Of a DNA stretch of 64,000 nucleotides, positions 52,174 through 60,900 are shown in pieces. Origin of the DNA: Microbulbifer sp. MKSA007 (lineage in GTDB: Bacteria > Pseudomonadota > Gammaproteobacteria > Pseudomonadales > Cellvibrionaceae). A program made the translations under genes and the position numbers. The notes under the pieces are model-generated. The model was not told where the DNA came from, made no database searches, and saw only the letters and a list, made by a program, of their open reading frames with translations. Numbering within the stretch: position 1 is the stretch's first letter; the number at the start of each line of letters is the position of its first letter. The stretch is from positions 434,001-498,000 of the forward strand of contig CP128433.1 in assembly GCA_032615215.1 (NCBI GenBank), given 5' to 3'.

Positions 52174-52662
52174 TTACAGCGGCTTGGCTGTTTCCAGGTC
52201 GTATCCAACACGCATATTTTTGGGGTTCTTGTTGGTCTTGTCTGCGTGGTTGAGGTCCGCTTCGATTTTAGCGTAGCTCAGGGATACAGACTCAGCCGGA
52301 GCGCCACCAGCGGAAGCACCGATGCTGTAGGAGGAAATCAGGGTGTTTTCCAGTTTGTAAACAGCGTACTTCTCTACAGAGTTAGCACCGGTTTGTACTA
52401 CGTGGATCTCAACGGTAACACCTTCGTCACCGGTTACAGAAGATTTGAACAGACCGCCGGAAGCAGCGTCGATGCGCTTGGTGAAGCTTACTTCGCTCAG
52501 GCTTGGGCGAGAAGCTTCGCGGTTTGACATGGCGCCAGCTTCCATGGTAATGCCGCGGCCAACACCGAAGTTGAAGCTGTCAATTTCGATCCAGTCCTCG
52601 TAGCCGGAAGCAGTAACATTGCCTTTGATGGCTTTGTTGTTGTAGTTCATGTAGATAGCCAT
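52174..52662 (-). CDS. hcp: T6SS tube protein Hcp (TssD)
   Basis: Forms the hexameric-ring inner tube and is secreted. 162 residues with MAIYMNYNNKAIKGNVTASG, WIEIDSFNFGVGRGITME, RPSLSEVSFTKRIDAASGGL and VSLSYAKIEADL. Codon choice looks even and GC-rich compared with the neighbours, which fits high expression. GAGGGAC lies before the ATG at 52662. It is first in the minus-strand spike unit and divergent from ppkA across 589 bp. Confidence 0.97.
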   Translation of the reverse strand: MAIYMNYNNKAIKGNVTASGYEDWIEIDSFNFGVGRGITMEAGAMSNREASRPSLSEVSFTKRIDAASGGLFKSSVTGDEGVTVEIHVVQTGANSVEKYAVYKLENTLISSYSIGASAGGAPAESVSLSYAKIEADLNHADKTNKNPKNMRVGYDLETAKPL

Positions 52663-53251
52663 GGGATGTCCCTCATTAGTTGGCGTGTGATGTTGGTGGT
52701 TAATCCCTTACCACCGCGATTCGCAGTAGTTCAGGTGGTCGTCGCGGTGGCAACTGTGATGATTTAAACAAAGAGAAAGCTAAAAACAAACTAATTTTCG
52801 AGTTATTTAATCGACTCTGGCACTAATTTCGAGAGGCGATTTTATGCCGTTACGATTTATGCCTGTTTGCTCAAATTGACTCTGACACTAATTTAATATT
52901 GCTAAAAACTAACAAATCTCTAACGGGGATAAATAAGTGGTTTGAGTCATGGATATTGATTGACAGTCAAATATCTATTTGAAAGCATTTACTGGTATTT
53001 TTTTGATAAGCTTGCTTTGTAATAATATGTAATTCAGCCTTATATCGGAGCGATACTCAGTGTTTTCGGGGGCTGGATCAAGATAATAGTTTGATGGCGT
53101 GTTAAGGCAAATTTATTTGAATATTGATTCATTGTTGCCACATAGGCTGTTCGATATACTTCGCACCCTACTTTATTGCCTTGCCCATTAGATCAATAAC
53201 AAAGTTTTTGCAGATTTGGATGTGTCGTAATGGTTTCCCATGGAGGCGGAA
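52663..53251. promoter_or_regulatory. Divergent control region of hcp and ppkA with a near-exact direct repeat
   Basis: 589 bp without genes, expected to contain the hcp and ppkA promoters. A 17-bp direct repeat is visible: GACTCTGGCACTAATTT (52813-52829) and GACTCTGACACTAATTT (52878-52894). It has one mismatch and a 65-bp spacing, about six helical turns, placing both copies 150-230 bp before hcp. An inverted repeat TTGACTGTCAA-type element occurs near 52960-52970 (ATTGACAGTCAAAT). A sigma-54 promoter was looked for and not convincingly found. The repeats suit a dimeric regulator, but none is identified. Confidence 0.5.
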
Positions 53252-55606
53252 TTGAACGATAAGACGCGTATTGTTCGGCCGAGTGACACTCCGCCGGGCT
53301 CAGGCCAATCAACCAGCGGGCTGACAGAAGATGGTGATATCACCGTTGTTGTGCAGCAGGATAAGACTGGAGCAAATGATCACCCCCCGGTTAAAGGTGC
53401 CCAACCGGTAATCCCTTCGGCTGCTGCCAGCTTTAGCTCAGATGCTACTGTCTTTGCGCCTTCCCCTAATCCTAATCGGATGGGAAGTGGGGCTGGGACC
53501 AATGAAGTTTTGGGTGGGGTTTCTGCCGATTCGGCAGTAATACCTGAACCCTTTGAAGCTTCTGGCTCAAATGCAGTGACCAAAACTGTAATCAAAGGCC
53601 GATTTGAGCTTGACAAACTCCTGGGTGTTGGGGGAATGGGGGCAGTTTACAAAGCCCTTGACCGCCGTAAATTAGAAGCCAGTGACAGCGAGCCCTATGT
53701 TGCTATCAAGCTGCTTAATGATGATTTCCAAAAGCACCCCGATGCTTTTATTTCTCTCCAGCGGGAAGCGCGCAAGTCACAAACGCTTGCTCACCCTAAT
53801 ATCGTAACGGTTTACGATTTTGACCGCGATGGAGATCGCGTATTTATGACAATGGAGTTCCTTGAGGGTGCTCCATTGGACAAGTTGTTGCGCGATCATG
53901 CCGATGTTGGGTTGGAGCCCGAGCGTGCCCGCTCGGTATTTTGGGATATCTCCCAAGCCCTGATATATGCCCACTCCCATAAAATTGTTCACTCGGACTT
54001 TAAGCCAGGCAATATTTTTGTCACCAATAAGAAAGGTGCAAAAGTATTTGACTTCGGTATTGCCCGAGCTGTTTCTGAAGGGGGAATCGCAAATAAAGCT
54101 GGCGAAACGACAGTATTTGACGCGGGCACTCTCGGAGCCTTGACTCCGGCGTATGCGAGCCTTGAGATGCTCAAGGGAGCTGAACCGGCACCGAGTGATG
54201 ATGTATTTGCGTTGGGTTGTGTTGCCTACGAACTATTCTGCGGGCGCCACCCTTATGACAAAACGCCTGCCGATAAAGCCATGGAGCAGGGCCTACGCCC
54301 CAAGCGGATCAAAGGGCTTAATCGCAGGCAGTGGCGCGCACTTGAGTCAGCGCTAGAGCTAAAGCGCGAAAACCGCACTAGTACCGTAGAGAAGTTTGTA
54401 CAGGCGTTCTTTGTTAGCCATGCCTGGAAGTGGGTACTAGGCGGTGCGTTTGTCATGTTGTTGGGCGGTGCTGTAGTGGGTTATGGCCATCTGCAGCAGC
54501 AAAATGCCGTAGAGCAAGAGCGAGTCAGAATCGAGCTCGAGCGCAAGCACGAACAGGAGCTATTGGCCAGGCGTATTGCTGATAAGAAAGAGGCTATCAC
54601 CCGGTTGATTGGCCTGAGTATTTTGACTCCAGCCTGGGAGCGAGATCTTCAACTGGAGTTGGAGGAGTACTCTGAGCTGAACCCTGCGGATAAAGAGTTC
54701 CTGGATTCCTCCCGTCGCCAGGTATCAGAACTTTTCCTGGCTGCTGCAACCGGTCAGTTAAACCTGGGTAACCTCGATCAGGCCGATGTCATGCTGGCGG
54801 GGGTTGCCAACTGGTATGGTGAATCTAAAGAAGCTGAGGCTATCAAAACTCAACTGGCGAATGATAGAGAGAATCTGCGCGCTCGCCTTGAAGCGGAGCG
54901 GATCGCTGAAGAGCGCGAAGCCGAGCGTATTCGCCTGGCGGAAGAGCGGGCAGAGCGTCGCCGCCTGGCTGCGCAAAAGCAGCAGCAGATTGATGCTGTG
55001 CTCGATGATATGGAAGTAGCACTCACCTGCAGCTTCTCCATGAGTGCCACTGCAATAGGTTCACAGTTGTCCAGCCTGGCAAAGCTGGATAGTGCAAAAG
55101 CCTTGAAGATCCGCCCAGTGGTGGGCGAAGAGCTGGTAAATTGCGCATCTAATCTTGGCACTAAGGATCCGATACAGACGGAAGCCCTGGTTGATCAATT
55201 CAGGGCTCTACTGCCCGCATACCAACCATTGAAAGACTTTAAGCTGGATTTTTGTGGGCACCTGGTTCCTGGCAGCGGCCGACGTGGTGATCGCTACACC
55301 TGTCGTGACCGTCTTGCGGATGGCAGCAAGGGGCCGGCAATGGTGGTGATTAAAGGTTTGAGTGGCAGGCCACTGGCTGTGGGTAAATATGAGGTGAGCA
55401 GTACTGAGTTGGCTCAATTCTGCCGCATTGCTGGTCAGTGCGGAGAGCAGACTCCAGAAGCAACGGACTTGCCGGTAAATAACTTATCCCTGGCAACTGC
55501 AGAGGCTTATTTAAGTTGGCTCAGTGATGAGACCGGCTACCGCTACCGCCTACCTTCTGAGCAGGAGTGGTTTGCTGCTGCAAGTGCCAGGGGGAAGACG
55601 AAGTAG
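53252..55606 (+). CDS. ppkA: T6SS Ser/Thr kinase PpkA, cut short by a frame break in its C-terminal domain
   Basis: Transmembrane kinase that activates the T6SS by phosphorylating the FHA protein. TTG at 53252 with GGAGG six bases upstream is preferred over ATG 53240, which has no ribosome site. After a Gly/Pro/Ser-rich N-terminus the kinase domain (about 115-385) has GVGGMGAVY, VAIKLLN, IVHSDFKPGNIF and DFGIARA. The catalytic loop reads HSD instead of HRD. One membrane segment (WVLGGAFVMLLGGAVVGYG) is followed by a Glu/Arg-rich coiled coil. The final SUMF1/FGE-like domain (GKYEVSSTELAQFC, YRLPSEQEWFAAAS) is interrupted at a run of five G (55590-55594). The frame then stops at 55606. Confidence 0.88.
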   Translation: MNDKTRIVRPSDTPPGSGQSTSGLTEDGDITVVVQQDKTGANDHPPVKGAQPVIPSAAASFSSDATVFAPSPNPNRMGSGAGTNEVLGGVSADSAVIPEPFEASGSNAVTKTVIKGRFELDKLLGVGGMGAVYKALDRRKLEASDSEPYVAIKLLNDDFQKHPDAFISLQREARKSQTLAHPNIVTVYDFDRDGDRVFMTMEFLEGAPLDKLLRDHADVGLEPERARSVFWDISQALIYAHSHKIVHSDFKPGNIFVTNKKGAKVFDFGIARAVSEGGIANKAGETTVFDAGTLGALTPAYASLEMLKGAEPAPSDDVFALGCVAYELFCGRHPYDKTPADKAMEQGLRPKRIKGLNRRQWRALESALELKRENRTSTVEKFVQAFFVSHAWKWVLGGAFVMLLGGAVVGYGHLQQQNAVEQERVRIELERKHEQELLARRIADKKEAITRLIGLSILTPAWERDLQLELEEYSELNPADKEFLDSSRRQVSELFLAAATGQLNLGNLDQADVMLAGVANWYGESKEAEAIKTQLANDRENLRARLEAERIAEEREAERIRLAEERAERRRLAAQKQQQIDAVLDDMEVALTCSFSMSATAIGSQLSSLAKLDSAKALKIRPVVGEELVNCASNLGTKDPIQTEALVDQFRALLPAYQPLKDFKLDFCGHLVPGSGRRGDRYTCRDRLADGSKGPAMVVIKGLSGRPLAVGKYEVSSTELAQFCRIAGQCGEQTPEATDLPVNNLSLATAEAYLSWLSDETGYRYRLPSEQEWFAAASARGKTK

Positions 55607-55872
55607 CGGATCGAAACTGTCATTTGAAGTATGGCGGTATTGAAAAAGGTGCTGAGTTAGTACCTGCCCGAGCTGGCTCCTCTAACGGATTTGGGTTACT
55701 TAATGCTGTAGGTAATGTCCAGGAGTGGGGATTAGGCACAGAGGGCGAGTTGCTCGCTTTGGGAGGTAGCCGCATTGATCCAATGAGCCGTTGTCTGGCA
55801 ACAACCAAGAAGCTTCATAATGGCCAGCCCGATGAGTTTACCGGTTTCCGTGTCGTTAGAGATGTTAACTAG
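55591..55872 (+). pseudogene. ppkA: Detached end of the ppkA FGE-like domain in the -1 frame
   Basis: Continuation of ppkA after the five-G run: GEDEVADRNCHLKYGGIEKG, then SSNGFGLLNAVGNVQEWGLG and FTGFRVVRDVN. NxVGNVQEW and GFRVVRD are standard closing motifs of formylglycine-generating-enzyme-like domains. One added G joins it in frame to ppkA, giving 873 residues. TTG or ATG codons nearby (55567) have no ribosome site, so independent translation is unlikely. Confidence 0.85.
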
Positions 55873-55952
55873 ATTAAACAATTACCAGCGAATATCGATA
55901 CGATAGTTGAGTTGGTTAGATTAAAGATTAAGAGATTAAAACTGGGGGAAAT

Positions 55953-57914
55953 ATGCTTGGGCTAGGAAAAAGTAAGTTGGCATTATTTATAGGTGCTGGC
56001 TTTCTTGTATCGCAAGTGCCGGCTTTTGCCCAGGAAGATGGATCTAATTTTCGCAACCGAGTGCGGGAAGCCTTTAATCAGGATACGTCTACTATTAATG
56101 AAGTGGATGTAACCCAAGACTTTCTCCAGCGTACTTATGAAGCTGAAGACCCCAACTTAAATACAGAAATTCCTGAAATCTCCCAGAGAAATCAGGGGCC
56201 GCGGATTACTGTAAAAGAATTTAAGTTTCATCGTTTAGAAGAATATCCCGAATTTGGTATTTCCCGAGAAACCGTAGAGGAAATGGCAGAGGAACTTCGG
56301 GCTAAATTCATGAAAGAGGATCAAATCCTCGCTAGCGGTTATACCGTAGACAACCTGGAAGAGCTTGCAATATTACTGGGCAATATGAATGCTCAATTTA
56401 ATCCTGGTGGCTTGGGGCCCGCTGAGCTTAAGAAGCTGGTAAGTGTAATTGAAAAACAAAATAAAGAGAGGGGCTTAAGTTATGGCGATCTCGAAGAGAT
56501 TGCTGCTGAACTGACAAGCTTCTATCGTCGCCAAGGGCTGTTTTTAGCCCAAGTGCAAATTCCCGCTCAAGATGTGGAAAATGGAGTGGTCACTCTTACA
56601 GTACAAGAGGGGCTTCTCGGGCAGGTTGTTGCCGAAGATAACGAAGAATACACAGACGAAAAACTGGCAGAACCCTTTGAAGACCAGCGTGGCCATCTGG
56701 TAAATCATGAGAATATCGAGGAAGGATTATATTTACTTAATGACCTGCCAGGCTTAAACGTTACCGGGTATTTCAGTGCGGGTGACAACCCTGGTGAAAC
56801 CAAGCTTAATTTAAAAGTACGTGAAACGGATTCCTGGCGCGCTTCATTTAGGGCCGATAATCACGGTTCTCTCTATACCGGTAGCGAAAGAGTTTATGCG
56901 ACTGTTGACTGGCTGAATCCCCTTGGAATCGGTGATGCTTTAACATTGGGTTATTTGAAATCCAACCCTGAATCAGATGAGGATTATGGTTCTGATCTCG
57001 GGCAGTTCAGATACAGCTTCCCTCTGTTTGGCCCCCGCACCCGGTTGGAAATATCAGCAGATCACAATGAATTTAGTCTTTTCAATGAAGAAGATGATAG
57101 TGACTTAGTTAATCGGCTGGAAATATCAGGTGTGAACAAAACTTATGCACTGTCTTTAGATCATAAGTTTCGACGCTCAAGGGATTTCAACCTCACCGGA
57201 TCCTTCGGCCTGACAGAAAAAAAATCAGACCTGGATGGCGTTATCGAGTTTACCAATGACCACGTTTATGGCGGGGAAGTTGGTATTTATATGGATAGCC
57301 TTTCTAATGGCTTCCTTTCAATGCTGAATATAGTAAGTGCTACCGCACAGTATGGTGAGCATCAAAATGCGGTTGAACCGGGTAGGGGAGATGACTTCAA
57401 TAAGCTGGCCATTAACACCAGTTCTCTGATCTTCCTGCCTATGCCTTTTACCGATGACCACTCAAGGCTGATAGTAAAAGGAAGAGCTCAATATAGTGAG
57501 AGCAGCCTGCCTGGATTTGAGCAATTGTCACTGGGTGGAGCCAATGGTGTGCGTGCTTTTTCTGCAAGAGATTTTTCTGCAGATATGGGCGCAGTTGTTT
57601 CCGCAGAGTGGTATGTAAACTTCCCTGAATTTATGAACCCCATCCTGTTTAATCAGCGTTTAAATGACATTTTCCAAGTAGCACTGATTGCCGATGTTGG
57701 ATATGGCTATGTGAATAACTATGAGGATACCGTGGAGGACGACTGGGCTCGATTCTCCGGTGGCGGAATGCTGTTTAAGATGAATTGGAGTGACAGTTTC
57801 TCGAGTAAAGTCTCTGTTGCTTGGCCAATTATGTCTAGCTCCTCGATAGTAAATACTGGAGTTGGTGAAGACGAGCCCACCGTCTACGCTGACTTTTCGA
57901 TTTTTTATAACTGA
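55953..57914 (+). CDS. TpsB two-partner secretion transporter (ShlB/FhaC family)
   Basis: Outer-membrane Omp85-superfamily pore that exports the adjacent TpsA. A signal peptide (LALFIGAGFLVSQVPAFA) precedes an acidic spacer and the POTRA region. POTRA closing motifs are clear: YRRQGLFLAQVQIPAQDVEN and GVVTLTVQEGLLGQVV. The second POTRA has NHENIEEGLYLLNDLPGLNV. The 16-strand barrel follows, with the loop-6 motif LGGANGVRAFSARDF, where the usual VRGY/F is VRAF. The first POTRA seems enlarged by about 70 helical residues (about 105-175). The protein ends on an aromatic-rich strand (YADFSIFYN). 653 residues; tpsA starts 59 bp downstream. Confidence 0.92.
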   Translation: MLGLGKSKLALFIGAGFLVSQVPAFAQEDGSNFRNRVREAFNQDTSTINEVDVTQDFLQRTYEAEDPNLNTEIPEISQRNQGPRITVKEFKFHRLEEYPEFGISRETVEEMAEELRAKFMKEDQILASGYTVDNLEELAILLGNMNAQFNPGGLGPAELKKLVSVIEKQNKERGLSYGDLEEIAAELTSFYRRQGLFLAQVQIPAQDVENGVVTLTVQEGLLGQVVAEDNEEYTDEKLAEPFEDQRGHLVNHENIEEGLYLLNDLPGLNVTGYFSAGDNPGETKLNLKVRETDSWRASFRADNHGSLYTGSERVYATVDWLNPLGIGDALTLGYLKSNPESDEDYGSDLGQFRYSFPLFGPRTRLEISADHNEFSLFNEEDDSDLVNRLEISGVNKTYALSLDHKFRRSRDFNLTGSFGLTEKKSDLDGVIEFTNDHVYGGEVGIYMDSLSNGFLSMLNIVSATAQYGEHQNAVEPGRGDDFNKLAINTSSLIFLPMPFTDDHSRLIVKGRAQYSESSLPGFEQLSLGGANGVRAFSARDFSADMGAVVSAEWYVNFPEFMNPILFNQRLNDIFQVALIADVGYGYVNNYEDTVEDDWARFSGGGMLFKMNWSDSFSSKVSVAWPIMSSSSIVNTGVGEDEPTVYADFSIFYN

Positions 57915-57973
57915 ATAATTACTGTTTCCTGAATACTTAAAAGTAGCAAGGTTCCTCTTCGCAAGGTGCTGGT

Positions 57974-60900
57974 ATGAAAGCCAAAAACAAAAAGCTTGAG
58001 TTAAGAAAATTAGCAAGTGCCATTAAGGTGTCAAGTTTTGCCTATGCCGGCCTGTTTGCAGGGCTGATTAGTCCCATGGTTCATGCTGGACCTGAAGGCG
58101 GAGTGGTAACCGGCGGTAGCGGCACTATTGATGTTGACGGGGCTACAACCACAGTCGACCAGGTAACAGACCTGTTATCAATCGACTGGGATTCTTTTAA
58201 TTTAAGTGAAGAAGAGCTGGTCCAATTCCTGCAGCCAGACTCGTCTTCTATCGTGCTTAACCGAATCCTGGACCAGGATGTCACTACCATCCAAGGTGCG
58301 ATAGAGGCCAATGGCCACGTTATCCTGGTGAACCCGCGAGGAGTTCTTTTTACTGAGACAGCCACGGTTAATGTCGGCGCCATAACCGCGTCCGGGCTCG
58401 ATATGAGTCCAGAAGACTTTATGAATGGTGATTTTGCCTTTAAAGGCGAGTCGGGTTCTTCAGGGGTTGTTGTTAACCGAGGTGTGATTAATGCATCCAG
58501 CGCGGTTCTGGTAGGTAAACAGGTTACAAATGCCTCTACCGGCTTGATCAGCGCTGAACTCGTCAGCCTGGCAGCAGCCGATGAAGCCTTATTAACTTTT
58601 GATGCCGATGGAATGATTGGCGTTAAGGTCACGAAAGAGGTTATGGAGAATGACCTCGGCCTAGATAGTGCTGTGCTAAATGAAGGGGCCATCGAAGGCG
58701 CTCAGGTTTTAATGGAAGCCAGCGTTTCCGGTGACCTGTTTACTGCTGCAGTAAATAATGAAGGCACAGTAACTGCACGCGGTATTGATACCAGCGGGGG
58801 CAAAATCCGCCTGTTTGGCTCGGGTTCCGGAGTTGTGAATAGCGGAACTTTGGATGCATCCGGCAGTGCCGGTGGTGAGGTTGTCCTGGAGGGCGATTTT
58901 GCCGAGCACAGCGGAGATATTTCAGTAGCAGCTGACTCTGGCAGTGGCGGTTACGTTGCTGTTTTGGGTGATGAAGTTGTTGTCAGCGGGGATATCGATG
59001 CCCGCGGCACTTCCTCCGGTGGCGAAGTCCTTATTGGCGGCGACTACCAAGGGAATAACGAAGATGTTCGCAATGCCGAAACCACCACAGTTGCGGCGGA
59101 ATCTATAATCGATGCCAGTGGTGTCGGAGATTCTGATGGCGGTACTGTTATTGTTTGGGCCGATGACACCACCAATTTTGGCGGTACGATTTTCGCCGAG
59201 TCAGGGGAAGATGGTGGTGATGGTGGCCTGGTAGAAACCTCCGGCAAGATTTACCTGAATCTGGATGAGGATAATATGGTTGTCTCCACCCTGAGTCACG
59301 GGGATGGAGAGACAGGCCTCTGGCTGTTGGACCCGGGGTGGATGGAAATTTCTGATACTTGTAGTGGTAGCAATTGTGTTTCAACAGGGACCCTTGAATC
59401 TGCTCTGAGCACTAGCGACATAACTATCCAAGTGACGGATGCAGGTTCTGGGTCATACAATGGAGATGATTCTCTGGAGCCGGAGTCTGGTGATGACTTT
59501 TCGAATGGCATCAGTGTTGCCAGTGACATTATCTGGTCTGAAAACACTCTTTTCTTACAGTCCTATGCCGATGTTTCAATCGCTGATGGCGTAATAATTT
59601 CCTCCGGCTCGGGAAGTCTGGATATTGAGGCTGGCGGATCATTTACTAATGCTGGAAGCATCGCCGTTAGTGGATTTAACCTCGCTGTAGGTTTCGGAAC
59701 AGGATCTGATACTACTAATACACTGGGGGATATTACGGCTGACACAGCGGCTATCACCGGTGGAACTGGCACAGATATTTTTATATTGTCAGATAATGAT
59801 GATGCAATAACTATCGATGGCGATAATGAATTTACACTTGCCACCACTCCTTCTGGTGCCACAGATCCCAGTGCCACAATTGAGTTCACGGATATTGAGG
59901 AAGTCGATTTAGGTGAAGGTGACAATAGTATTGCGGCCATTAGTAATACGACGACGATCCTTAGCGGAGTTGATAACGAAGCCAAAATCAGTGCAATTGA
60001 CTTCAGTAATATCAGTAGCGTGACAGGCGGTAGTCTGGAAGGTTCTGATAGTGCCGATACCTTGGAAGTGATCGGTGGCACCAGTGTAACCGCTAACGGT
60101 ATTAGCTTTAGTGATTTATCCAGTACTACCATTGATACAAAAGATGGTGAGGATACTGTCACCGGAGCAGATGATGAGGACTGGACCTTAACCGGCAATA
60201 ATTACGAAGCTGAAAATTACGGCATCACTTTTACCAATATAGAGAATATTAATGTAAGTGGTGATGCCGATCTTTTAGGTACCACTAGTGCAGAGAGTTT
60301 CAAACTACTTTCTAGTGGTGATGTCGACGTTAATGGCATGATCTTTTCTGGCATGAACCGGGTCCTTGGTGATGGTGGGGGCAACACTATAACCGGAGGT
60401 GATAGCCTGGATGCCAGTGAATATACTGATGGTTTGACACTTACTGATGCGATCGGAAAAGTTGAAACTGATTCGCTGATTTTCAAAAATATTGCTACCG
60501 CGAGTGCTGTTAAATTAACCGGGCACAGCGACACTGACACCTTCACAATTACTGGCTCAGGAGCTTTAGATCACACTCAGTCGGGTATCAGTTTTAGTGG
60601 GGTGAGCACGGTAATCGCGGACTCCGGTGAAGATACCGTAGCCGTGATTGATAGTGTGTCTCTAACCGGTACTGATTACGAAGCAACTTCTTCTGATATT
60701 AATTTCAGTGAAATTGAAATTATCAATTATGCCAGCAGTGACGGCGGCAACTTTAGCCTTGCAGGTTCCGCAGCTGATGATAATTTTACGGTAGTTTCGG
60801 GTACCGAACTTACCGCCAATGGCATTAGTGTTACAGGGTTTAGCAGCACTATTGATGCCGGAGGTAGCGACGATACGGATAGCGTCACTGGTGCCGATGG

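Noticed and set aside
52663..53251. Sigma-54 promoter suggested by TGGCAC within the direct repeat
   Set aside because: No TTGC-type -12 element lies at the required spacing from either copy.
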